From JANOAR01 sp031411235 (GTDB lineage: Bacteria; Verrucomicrobiota; Verrucomicrobiia; Verrucomicrobiales; Verrucomicrobiaceae), in contig JANOAR010000294.1 in assembly GCA_031411235.1 (NCBI GenBank), positions 1 through 19,003 of the forward strand: DNA of 19,003 nt, read 5' to 3'. Position 1 is the first letter of the stretch. The number at the start of each line of letters is the position of its first letter. The notes under the pieces were generated by a model. The model saw only the letters and a list, made by a program, of their open reading frames with translations, made no database searches and was not told where the DNA came from. Made by a program: the position numbers and the translations under genes. Shown piece by piece: positions 1-7,471 of this stretch.

Positions 1-137
1 GTCCAACCAACCAATCGCGCCGCTATTGGCCCGAGACCGCCCGCCAGCCCCAGATTGGGACATCGTGGCTCCCGGCGGCGGCTCAATTTGACGCCTGCTC
101 AAGCAACATCAACCCAATGGCAAAAGCGGCGCTCGGG

Positions 138-1457
138 TTAAAAGGCTGTGGCAGTGACCGGGTAGTCGCGTGAGTGCGTGGTGCCGCAGATGAAGAGATT
201 GCCTTTGCCATCGACGGCCACACCCTCGGGTTGCTGCGTGCTGCTGGAGGGAATGTAGGTGCCGTGAAGCAAAGTGCCATCAGGGCCGATCTTGCAGGCG
301 TAGAGCGGTGCGTTGTGTTTCCCAGTAGGATAAGTTGGCTGGAGTGTGCCTGCGGTGGTGGGCATGTCGGTGGACGTGGTGGAGAGGACGGCATAGGCGT
401 TGCCTGCACTGTCCACAGCGAGCTGGTGAGTGTCGATGCCATTGTAGCTATTGCCACCGATGTAGGTGCCGTAGAGCAACTGCTGGCCGTCAGGCGAGAC
501 CTTGCCCAGCCACATATCTTTCTCTCCGTTGTCCTTCGCGTGGGTGTGAATGCCGTGATCATCGGGATGATGCGGCATGTCGCGCGAGGCAGAGGCGATG
601 AGGAAGTAAGCATTGCGCTGCGCATCGACACGGACTGTCGCGGCCATTTCCTCTTGAGCAGTGCCGCACAACCATGTGCCCCAAAGTATGGCCGAGCCAT
701 CGGACTTCACTTTGAGCAAACAACTGTCGCCATCGGAGGACTTGTTCGTTCCGCCAGTCACGAGCGGTAGCGTGGACTGCTTTCTGAAACCAGAGAGTTC
801 GGGCGGTGGTGTGCCGGGAGCCTCGATGTTTCCGTTCCAACCAGAAGGCAAATAGAGATCGCCCGCGTCATCCACCGCCACATCGCGACAGAGCTGTCCA
901 TACCACACATAGCTGGCCCACACACGCTCGCCGCCGCTGGTGAAGCAGGCGACGAAGCCGTTCTGCTTGCCGTATTCCACAGTGCCTGGATCGCGACTCG
1001 AATCGAAGGTGTCGATGAACTCCGGCTGGAAAACGCCTGGAGTGGCGGGCAATCCAGGCCCCGCACGGCCAGCGACAATGATGAGGTCGTGACGATCCAC
1101 TTCGACACCGTAAGCCCGGTCATATCCAGCGCCGCCGAAGTAGCTGCACCAGATCAATTCGCCCGCAGGCGTGAGCTTGGCGATGAAAGCGTCCGTGTCG
1201 CCGAGGCGGCTGGCGGTGTCACGCCCCGTGCTCTTTGCCAGCTTCGCCTGAAAAGCTCCTGGTGTGACAGGAAGGTCAGGTGAAGCCGTGCCACCGACGA
1301 CGATGATGTTGCCCTGTGAATCCACCGCAACGTCTCGCACGGCATCAAAGCCCGAACCGCCGAAGTAAGTCGAGAAGGCCACATCGAAGCGGGTGTGTGC
1401 ATCAAGAGAAGCGGTGACGACAAGGAGCGTGGCGAGGACGGTGAGCTTGGTTTTCAT
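138..1457 (-). CDS. Secreted SBBP-repeat beta-propeller protein
   Basis: The 439-residue product starts with a lipophilic signal peptide (MKTKLTVLATLLVVTASLDA, cleavage likely near residue 20). About six repeats of the SBBP type follow. Each has a strand such as STYFGG, CSYFGG or GTYIGG, then a DVAVDSQGN-like turn, then a DLPVTPGAFQ-like end; the best copies are at both ends of the protein. Such repeats form beta-propellers, and these proteins are usually exported or cell-surface proteins of unknown ligand. No catalytic domain and no C-terminal sorting domain is visible. The protein stops right after the last repeat's YPVTATAF, where a further segment would normally follow, so the 3' end may be shortened. 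The start fits the signal peptide; no clear ribosome binding site is seen. The family call is firm, the function unknown. Confidence 0.85.
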   Translation of the reverse strand: MKTKLTVLATLLVVTASLDAHTRFDVAFSTYFGGSGFDAVRDVAVDSQGNIIVVGGTASPDLPVTPGAFQAKLAKSTGRDTASRLGDTDAFIAKLTPAGELIWCSYFGGAGYDRAYGVEVDRHDLIIVAGRAGPGLPATPGVFQPEFIDTFDSSRDPGTVEYGKQNGFVACFTSGGERVWASYVWYGQLCRDVAVDDAGDLYLPSGWNGNIEAPGTPPPELSGFRKQSTLPLVTGGTNKSSDGDSCLLKVKSDGSAILWGTWLCGTAQEEMAATVRVDAQRNAYFLIASASRDMPHHPDDHGIHTHAKDNGEKDMWLGKVSPDGQQLLYGTYIGGNSYNGIDTHQLAVDSAGNAYAVLSTTSTDMPTTAGTLQPTYPTGKHNAPLYACKIGPDGTLLHGTYIPSSSTQQPEGVAVDGKGNLFICGTTHSRDYPVTATAF

Positions 1458-1522
1458 AAGGGAAGCAAAATGGATGCGGCCCGAAGTGCCTGCTGCTCAC
1501 ATCAAACGACGTTCTAACGGAT

Positions 1523-1702
1523 TCATTTACAAAGCTGAGGAGCGGCCTTGGGCAGCGCGGCGTCAATCTCTCCTCCGCGCAACGCGTTGCAAATTGCAGC
1601 GTGTTCAGCGGTCTGCTTTCTGGCGTAGTGTGGTGCGGTAACGTCAGCATTCTCTGGTGACTTCTTGCCGGCTTTCGATTTCTCTGCGGTCATTGATTTC
1701 AT
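1523..1702 (-). CDS. Small hypothetical protein (59 aa)
   Basis: An open frame of 59 codons runs from an ATG at 1702 to a TGA at 1523. The product begins MKSMTAEKSKAGKKS, is rich in Lys and Ala, and ends in a predicted helical stretch (EHAAICNALRGGEIDAALPK). A second ATG lies three codons in, at 1693. No ribosome binding site stands out. It lies 65 bp upstream of the SBBP gene on the same strand and could share its transcript. The helical end faintly resembles the last helices of GntR-type FCD domains, but it is far too short to claim that. It may be a real small gene, a remnant, or chance. Confidence 0.35.
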   Translation of the reverse strand: MKSMTAEKSKAGKKSPENADVTAPHYARKQTAEHAAICNALRGGEIDAALPKAAPQLCK

Positions 1703-1740
1703 GGTGCGTGGTGGATTGATCAGAAGATGTGCTCAGTCGC

Positions 1741-2481
1741 CTAGCTTCGTGATCGCTTTGCATACCAGCCGTGGATCATTCCGGCTTGGAAGAAAAGCAC
1801 CGGTGAGTCAAAGCCCCCAAGCGTGATGATGTCGCGAACGTCCTGGGTGGTAGAACCGCCATGTCTCGCTGGTAGGCCTCGCGCATTCTCTCGATCTCTT
1901 CTGGTGCAAGCGTGCCACTGCCGCTCATCACCTGAAGCCAAAGCTCAAGCAGACCCGGCTGATCCGTCGTGACGGATCAAATCGCCAGCCAAGTCGGAAC
2001 TGATGAGGATACCCTCCGGGCGAAGACGTTCGGCAATGCTGTGGAAGAACCTCGAACGGACATCGCGCTCCAGGATAAATTGCGAGACCAGAAACGCTGT
2101 GGCGGCATCGAATGATCCACTCGGCGGAAGAGAGTCGAGGTAGCCAGGATGGAAGACACATCGCGACGAAATTCCCTGTTCTTCCGCACGGCGTCGGAAG
2201 ACCTCCAGCATCGCCGTGGACGGTTCTACCGTTGTGAATTGCCATCCAGGAAATTGCTGAGCCAGATAGAGAATTTCGGCACCTGTTCCTGCCCCAACGC
2301 AAAGGATGTGAGCCGTTGGGGGGAGTTCCTCAAGCACGGCACTCGTGAGCAAATGCAAAGCGCTGTTGATGGGAGACGATTTGCTCCATTTCTGGTCATA
2401 CGATGACGCGCAGACTTCCCGATGCCTGAGCCTTGGCTTGATCGAAGCTATCGCGCAACAAAATGCTCGCAGCACACCCAA
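1741..2481 (-). pseudogene. SAM-dependent class I methyltransferase, two compensating frameshifts
   Basis: The N-terminal part shows a class I methyltransferase fold: motif I ILCVGAGTGAE, an acidic loop at TTVEPS, then FDAATAFLVSQFIL and a RLRPEGILISSDLAGD block. The frame then meets a TGA at 1945. Moving to the next frame at the CCC run 1954-1956 gives the expected continuation GLLELWLQVMSG through EEIERMREAYQRDMAVLPP. A second shift near the GGG run 1845-1847 returns to the original frame and gives DIITLGGFDSPVLFFQAG and the C-terminus at 1741. The first and last parts share one frame, so the two indels cancel. The implied full length is about 246 residues, near the usual size of this family. 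The start is uncertain; 2481 is the first available ATG and lies 21 bp from the divergent hydrolase. It is either a pseudogene or carries two single-base sequence errors. The substrate cannot be told. Confidence 0.8.
1960..1979. repeat. Perfect 9-bp inverted repeat, 2-nt loop
   Basis: TGATCCGTC at 1960-1968 and GACGGATCA at 1971-1979 are exact reverse complements with only GT between them. The hairpin lies inside the methyltransferase reading frame, directly beside the first frameshift (1954-1956). A tight hairpin can cause polymerase slippage or compression in base calling, so it may explain that indel. There is no T-run on either side, so a terminator is unlikely. Confidence 0.6.
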
Positions 2482-2502
2482 CGCCCTTCACCCTTCATCC
2501 CC

Positions 2503-3390
2503 ATGAAATTCCCGCTGCTCACCCTTGTTTCTATTTTGATCCTCCCGCTGTCCGGTTTTGCTAAATCAGGCAAAGAAGTCACCCCACTGACGCTCCCCGG
2601 CAGCGAGGCACTTGTGTTCCGCAAGATCGGCGATGTCGAGTTGCGGCTGCATGTCGTCAAACCCAAGGGCTGGACCAAAGATGATCATCGGCCCTGCATG
2701 GTCAGCTTCTTCGGTGGTGGCTGGATCAGCGGCACTCCTGAGAGTAGCCTGCGCTGGTCGAAGTGGGCAGCGTCGCAGGGGATCGTCGGCATTGCGCCCG
2801 ACTACCGCACGCGTGATCGCTTCCACGCGGTGCCCGAGGACTGCGTGGCCGATGGCCGCGCGGCGATGGTTTGGATCATCGAACACGCGAGCGAACTCGG
2901 CATCGACACTGGCAAACTCGTCGTCAGCGGTGCCTCGGCGGGTGGGCATGTCGCGGCATGGACTGCGCTTTCCAAACCAGGTCCGGGCAAGAATGATCCC
3001 GCCCCAACCCTCATGCCCGCAGCTCTTGTCTTGTTCAATCCCGTGAGCGACACCAAAGAAGGTGGCTACGGTGGCCCGAAGCGTTTCAGCAAGAGCACCG
3101 AGCGAGCGCTCGGCTGCTCCATCCCTGATCAAATGCAGGTGAAAATGCCGCCCGCCATCATCTTCCATTCGACGGGCGACAAGGTAGTCCCGTATGCGAA
3201 CTCGGTCGCACTGCGGGATAAACTCATCGCCACTGGCAACCGCTGCGAGCTGGTTACTTTCGAGGGCCTTGGGCACGCCTATGACTCCAGCAAATACGGT
3301 GCCCCAGGCAAAGCCGCCGGAGACAAGAGCAAGGTGAATGTGACTGCCTTTCTCATGAGCCTGGGCTTGGTGGAGAAGGCAGTAAAATGA
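2503..3390 (+). CDS. Secreted alpha/beta hydrolase (esterase/lipase-like)
   Basis: The 295-residue protein begins with a signal peptide (MKFPLLTLVSILILPLSGFA). It has the alpha/beta hydrolase features in order: oxyanion motif FFGGGW (residues 69-74), nucleophile elbow GASAG with Ser145, acid Asp226 in HSTGDKVVP, and base His258 in GLGHAY. This layout is that of the acetyl-esterase/BD-FAE-type hydrolases often found secreted beside glycan- or peptide-degrading enzymes; the likely reaction is hydrolysis of small acyl or acetyl esters. The frame opens earlier, at 2422, but the ATG at 2503 is preferred because it starts exactly at the signal peptide. It is the first gene of a five-gene run on the plus strand, 28 bp before the S9 peptidase. 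The fold is certain, the substrate is not. Confidence 0.88.
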   Translation: MKFPLLTLVSILILPLSGFAKSGKEVTPLTLPGSEALVFRKIGDVELRLHVVKPKGWTKDDHRPCMVSFFGGGWISGTPESSLRWSKWAASQGIVGIAPDYRTRDRFHAVPEDCVADGRAAMVWIIEHASELGIDTGKLVVSGASAGGHVAAWTALSKPGPGKNDPAPTLMPAALVLFNPVSDTKEGGYGGPKRFSKSTERALGCSIPDQMQVKMPPAIIFHSTGDKVVPYANSVALRDKLIATGNRCELVTFEGLGHAYDSSKYGAPGKAAGDKSKVNVTAFLMSLGLVEKAVK

Positions 3391-3418
3391 TCCACAGCTA
3401 AACCATGATTTCAACTTC

Positions 3419-5674
3419 ATGAATACTCTGCATTACCTCGCCACCGCTCTTTGCGTCATGTGCATGGATACCGTTTGTGCTGAACAGCCCAAAGCCGATC
3501 CCTCGCAGCTCACGCTGGCCCGCATCTTCAGGGACAACGAGTTCAAGGAGGAGAAGCTGGAGACGGTTCGCTGGAGCAAGCGCGGGGCGTCTTACTTTAC
3601 GCTTGAGGCTCCGCGCGAAGGAAAGCTGGGCAAGGATCTGGTGAAGAACGATGCCGCAACCGGAGGCAAGACCGTGATCGCATCCGCGCAGGCCCTGACA
3701 CCTGCGGGTGAGAAGAAACCACTGAGCGTGGACAGCTACGAATTCTCAGCGGACGAGTCGCAGGTGCTGCTGTTCACCAACACGAAGAAGGTCTGGCGGA
3801 AGAATACTCGTGGTGACTACTGGCTGTTTGATGCGGCCACGAAGAAGCTCACCAAACTCGGTGGCGACGCGGCACCCTCGACACTGATGTTCGCCAAGTT
3901 CTCACCCGACGGCACCCGCGTGGCCTATGTGCGGAAGAACATCCTGCATGTGCAGAGCCTCGCGGATTTGAAGATCACCGAGCTGACCAAGGACGGTTCC
4001 GACACGCTCATCAATGGCACTTCCGATTGGGTGAACGAGGAGGAACTTGGTCTGCGCGACGGCTTCATCTGGAGACCTGATGGCAAGAGCATCCTCTTTT
4101 GGCAGTTCGACACGAAGGATGTGAAACGCTTCTCGCTGCTGAACCAAACGGACAGCAAGGATCAGCGCCTCACGACCTTCCCGTATCCGGCGGCGGGCGA
4201 GAAAAACTCGGCGACACGGCTTGGTGTCGTGAGTGCTAGCGGTGGTGATGTGCGCTGGTTGGAGATCGCCGGTGATCCGCGCGAGCATTACCTGCCGAAG
4301 GCCGAATGGACGCCCGATGGAAAGGGAGTGCTGGTGCAGCAGTTCAATCGCCTGCAAACCACGCTGAAGGTGATGCTGGCCGATCCTGCCACGGGCAAGA
4401 CGAAGCGGGTGCTCACGGAGACCGACAAGGCCTGGGTGGAAAACAAGAGCGACATCCGCTGGATCGGCGATGACCTCCTCTGGCTGAGCGAACGCAGCGG
4501 CTGGCGTCATGCCTATCGCGTGAGCTTGGATGGGACGGTGAAGCCCATCACGAAGGGTGAGTTCGATCTCATCGAGGTCGCGAAACTCGATGCCAAAGGT
4601 GGCTTGCTCTACTTCATCGCGTCGCCAGAGAATGCCACGCAGCGCTACCTGTATCGCGTTAGCCTTGAGGGTGGTGAGCCAGCGCGGCTTTCACCAGCCC
4701 ATCAGTCCGGCACGCACAGCTATGACATCTCGGCGGACGCCAAGTGGGCCGTGCATACCTACTCCAGCATGACCACGCCGCCGGTGATCCAGCTCGTTGC
4801 TTTGCCGGAGCACAAGACCGTTCGTGTTTTGAAGTCACAGGCCAAGCTGCGCGAGAAGTTGGCCAAGCTGAAGCTGCCAAAGACCGAGTTTCTGCGCGTG
4901 GACATTGGCGATGGCATTGTCCTCGACGGCTGGATGATGAACATCACAGGACTCGACACCGCGAAGAAGCACCCGCTGCTCATGCACGTCTATGGCGAGC
5001 CTGCGGGGCAGACGGTGAAGGATGTGTGGGGCGGTCAGCGCACGCTGTGGCACTGGATGCTGGCGCAGCAGGGTTATGTGGTCGCCAGTGTGGACACACG
5101 CGGCACGCCAAGCCCGCGAGGCCGCGATTGGCGGAAAGCAGTGTATCGCCAGCTCGGCATCATGAATTCGCGAGAGGAAGCTGCGGCGGTTCGCGCCTTG
5201 TTGCAGCGCTTCAGTTATCTCAATGAGAAACGTGTCGGCATCTGGGGCTGGAGCGGTGGGGGCAGCAGCAGTCTGGATGCGATTTTTCGTTATCCCGATC
5301 TCTATCGTACCGCCATCGCCGTCGCCCCCGTGGCCGACCGCAGCCTCTACGACACCATCTATGAAGAACGCTACATGGGGCTGCCAAAGGACAATGCAGA
5401 TGGCTACAAGCTCGGCTCACCCATCGCTCACGCCGCTGCGTTGAAAGGCGACCTGCTCATCATTCACGGCACTGGCGATGATAACGTTCACTATCGCGGC
5501 ACTGAAAAGCTCATCAACGAACTCATCATCCAGAACAGGCCTTTCACCGTCATGCCCTATCCGAACCGTGACCACTCGATCAACACTGGCAAAGGCACCT
5601 CACGTCACCTCTACGAGTTGATGACCAGCTTTTTGAATCAGCATTTGATAGGCCGCCAGACGCAGGTGCAATGA
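3419..5674 (+). CDS. S9B dipeptidyl-peptidase-IV-like serine peptidase, exported
   Basis: The 751-residue protein starts with a short signal peptide (ending near VCAEQ). It then has the DPP-IV N-terminal beta-propeller (roughly 80-480) and a C-terminal peptidase S9 domain (roughly 510-745). The motif DWVNEEEL (residues 203-210) matches the double-Glu segment that binds the free N-terminus of substrates in dipeptidyl peptidases. The catalytic triad is visible: Ser612 in GWSGGG, Asp in GTGDDNV (687/688) and His719 in NRDHSI. The family's usual Tyr after the nucleophile is Gly here. It probably removes N-terminal dipeptides in the periplasm or outside the cell. The length is typical of the family. 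It lies 28 bp after the hydrolase and 31 bp before the SGNH-like gene, as expected in an operon. Whether it strictly needs a penultimate Pro cannot be read from the sequence. Confidence 0.92.
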   Translation: MNTLHYLATALCVMCMDTVCAEQPKADPSQLTLARIFRDNEFKEEKLETVRWSKRGASYFTLEAPREGKLGKDLVKNDAATGGKTVIASAQALTPAGEKKPLSVDSYEFSADESQVLLFTNTKKVWRKNTRGDYWLFDAATKKLTKLGGDAAPSTLMFAKFSPDGTRVAYVRKNILHVQSLADLKITELTKDGSDTLINGTSDWVNEEELGLRDGFIWRPDGKSILFWQFDTKDVKRFSLLNQTDSKDQRLTTFPYPAAGEKNSATRLGVVSASGGDVRWLEIAGDPREHYLPKAEWTPDGKGVLVQQFNRLQTTLKVMLADPATGKTKRVLTETDKAWVENKSDIRWIGDDLLWLSERSGWRHAYRVSLDGTVKPITKGEFDLIEVAKLDAKGGLLYFIASPENATQRYLYRVSLEGGEPARLSPAHQSGTHSYDISADAKWAVHTYSSMTTPPVIQLVALPEHKTVRVLKSQAKLREKLAKLKLPKTEFLRVDIGDGIVLDGWMMNITGLDTAKKHPLLMHVYGEPAGQTVKDVWGGQRTLWHWMLAQQGYVVASVDTRGTPSPRGRDWRKAVYRQLGIMNSREEAAAVRALLQRFSYLNEKRVGIWGWSGGGSSSLDAIFRYPDLYRTAIAVAPVADRSLYDTIYEERYMGLPKDNADGYKLGSPIAHAAALKGDLLIIHGTGDDNVHYRGTEKLINELIIQNRPFTVMPYPNRDHSINTGKGTSRHLYELMTSFLNQHLIGRQTQVQ

Positions 5675-5705
5675 GTCATGCAAAGGGTTCGTTGGTCTCG
5701 TCTCC

Positions 5706-6578
5706 ATGAACCTCCTCCATCAGCGAATCGTCAGCACCATCATCTGTATGATGATCTGTTCGGCATCAGTGGATCATGCCGCCGATCAGATCACTAGCAG
5801 CACGCGCACCTATTACACTGGTCACAGCTTCGCAGGCGCAGCACCCAATTGGTTGGGGCTTCTCGCGCAGCAGGCAGGCGTCACAGCTTATGAAAACCTC
5901 GGGCGGCAAGCACTCGGAGCTTCGCGGGTGATCGATCATTGGAAGCTCGCGGATGCCCGCAACGAAGCCAAGAAGGCGCTCATCAAAGGCGGCATGGATG
6001 TCCTCACGCTGAGCCCGAACATGCAGATGCCTGATGAAGGTATTGACCTGTGGGTTGACCTCGCCTTGCAGCACAACCCGAACATCCGCATCCTTGTGCA
6101 AGGCTCCTGGATGACGTGGGATGGACTGGGCAAGGACGGCATCAAGAACGCCGAGCGCGATGTGAGGCCTGTCGCCGAAATCCGCGACCGCACCGCGCAG
6201 CGCATGGAGGCGATCCGCGCACAGCTCCGGGCGACGAATGCGCGCATCGGGCGCGAGGTCTGCACACTCATCCCCGTGGGCACCGCCGTCGTGCGGCTGC
6301 GGGAACTTATCGCAGAAAACAAGCTGCCGGGCTTTGACAAGCCATCGCAGCTTTTCGTGGATGATCTTGGCCACACCACAGCGGCGATTCAGCATCTTTC
6401 CGTCTATATGTATCACGCCGCCGTCTTCCATCGCGATCCACGCGAGCTGCGTGGCCTCGGCAACAACGGTTGGACAAAGGCCATGGGCACCCCGCATCCC
6501 GAGCTCGGCCCGCTGCTGCGATCCATCGCCTGGGAGACGATACAGGCCGAGCCGTTGAATGGGTTTCCGAAACCGTAA
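5706..6578 (+). CDS. Secreted SGNH/GDSL-like hydrolase
   Basis: The 290-residue protein has an N-terminal hydrophobic export signal (about residues 8-26). TYYTGHSFAG then places Ser41 where the SGNH family has its block I nucleophile (GDS replaced by GHS). Near the C-terminus VDDLGHTT gives the block V Asp220-x-x-His223 pair. Between them lie YENLGRQALG and LVQGSWMTW, plausible as the block II Gly and block III region. These are ester hydrolases of broad type, including acetylxylan and other carbohydrate esterases. The third member of the secreted-hydrolase run, it is followed after 2 bp by the DUF6528-like gene. Distant membership is supported by motif order, but an inactive or differently used fold is possible. 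Confidence 0.7.
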   Translation: MNLLHQRIVSTIICMMICSASVDHAADQITSSTRTYYTGHSFAGAAPNWLGLLAQQAGVTAYENLGRQALGASRVIDHWKLADARNEAKKALIKGGMDVLTLSPNMQMPDEGIDLWVDLALQHNPNIRILVQGSWMTWDGLGKDGIKNAERDVRPVAEIRDRTAQRMEAIRAQLRATNARIGREVCTLIPVGTAVVRLRELIAENKLPGFDKPSQLFVDDLGHTTAAIQHLSVYMYHAAVFHRDPRELRGLGNNGWTKAMGTPHPELGPLLRSIAWETIQAEPLNGFPKP

Positions 6579-6580
6579 CC

Positions 6581-7471
6581 ATGCGCCCATCGACCACTGC
6601 ACGATTCCTTGCCCTTGTCGCATTGCTTCTGGCAGCGTGTTGCGCGGCACAAGCTGCTGAAGACGAAGTGCTGCTCGCTGGTGGCAATGAGATGTTCATC
6701 ATCAATGCCAAGACCGCAGAGGCTGGCAACGTGGAGAAACTTTGGCGTTGGAGCGGTGTCGATGCACCTGATTTGCCCGATGAGGTACGGCGCGACTTCC
6801 ATCACCTCGATGAATGCAAGCCCATGGAGAACGGCGCAAAAATTCTCGTCTGCGCCTCGAATGGCGGCTGTGCCCTGATCGAGCGTGCGACGAAGAAAAT
6901 TCTGTGGCGAACACGAGTGCGTAATGCTCACTCGCTCGCCTTGCTGCCTGACAATCGTATGGTCGTCGCAAGTTCGCTCAGTGGCGATCATCTTGAAGTG
7001 TTCAACGTGTCAGGCCCACCGCAGCCAGTCTTCAAAACACCCCTGCACTCGGCGCACGGTGTTGTCTGGGATGAGCAGCGCCAATGCCTCTGGGCGCTGG
7101 GTTTCGACGAACTCCGCGCCTATACGCTGGAGCAATGGAATGCCGAAAAACCTGCGCTGAAACTCAAGGGCACGCACACCTTGCCCGACCAGGATGGCCA
7201 CGATCTGCGGCCCGTGCCTTCGACCAACGAATTACTCATCACCACCGAGCACAGCGTGCTGTTGTTTGATCGCGATCAAGGCACCTTCAAGCCGCACCCC
7301 TTGCTGGGTGCGGAGCAGAATCTCAAGTCAGTGGACATCCATCCAATAACAGGTCGCATCGTGGTGAGCGAATGGAGCACGGCAGTGCGTTTGCTGGAGC
7401 CCGCTGGCACGATCAAGTTCAAAGACGCTCGTCCCTACAAGGCCCGCTGGATGCCGTCACTCACACCATGA
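6581..7471 (+). CDS. Exported DUF6528-like beta-propeller protein
   Basis: The 296-residue protein has a signal peptide (MRPSTTARFLALVALLLAACCAAQA). Repeated WD/YVTN-like blades follow, with recurring hydrophobic strand plus HS/HG elements: EVLLAGGNEMFIIN, RNAHSLALLPDNRMVVAS, LHSAHGVVWD, GHDLRPVPSTNELLITT and LKSVDIHPITGRIVVSE. This is the pattern of DUF6528 propellers, which have no assigned reaction. The start at 6581 is chosen over an upstream one because it begins the signal peptide and sits 2 bp after the previous stop. Its stop overlaps the next start by ATGA (7468-7471), so translation of the two is probably coupled. It may bind a ligand together with the Asp-box protein. Family assignment is by pattern only. 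Confidence 0.75.
   Translation: MRPSTTARFLALVALLLAACCAAQAAEDEVLLAGGNEMFIINAKTAEAGNVEKLWRWSGVDAPDLPDEVRRDFHHLDECKPMENGAKILVCASNGGCALIERATKKILWRTRVRNAHSLALLPDNRMVVASSLSGDHLEVFNVSGPPQPVFKTPLHSAHGVVWDEQRQCLWALGFDELRAYTLEQWNAEKPALKLKGTHTLPDQDGHDLRPVPSTNELLITTEHSVLLFDRDQGTFKPHPLLGAEQNLKSVDIHPITGRIVVSEWSTAVRLLEPAGTIKFKDARPYKARWMPSLTP

Noticed and set aside
1..91. Possible end of a plus-strand gene (frame ending ...DWDIVAPGGGSI then TGA at 89-91)
   Set aside because: Only 29 codons are in the window and no family is recognisable; nothing further is seen in 1-137.
83..140. Frameshift extension of the SBBP protein: YPVTATAF could continue as NPSAAFAIG in another frame
   Set aside because: The continuation is only 18 residues and does not form another SBBP repeat, so a frameshift is not supported over a natural stop.
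2566..3420. Long minus-strand ORF opposite the alpha/beta hydrolase
   Set aside because: The plus-strand frame has all catalytic motifs; the antisense protein has none and is a high-GC shadow.
5766..6650. 294-codon minus-strand ORF opposite the SGNH-like gene
   Set aside because: Antisense shadow of a gene with signal peptide and motif order; no recognisable features of its own.
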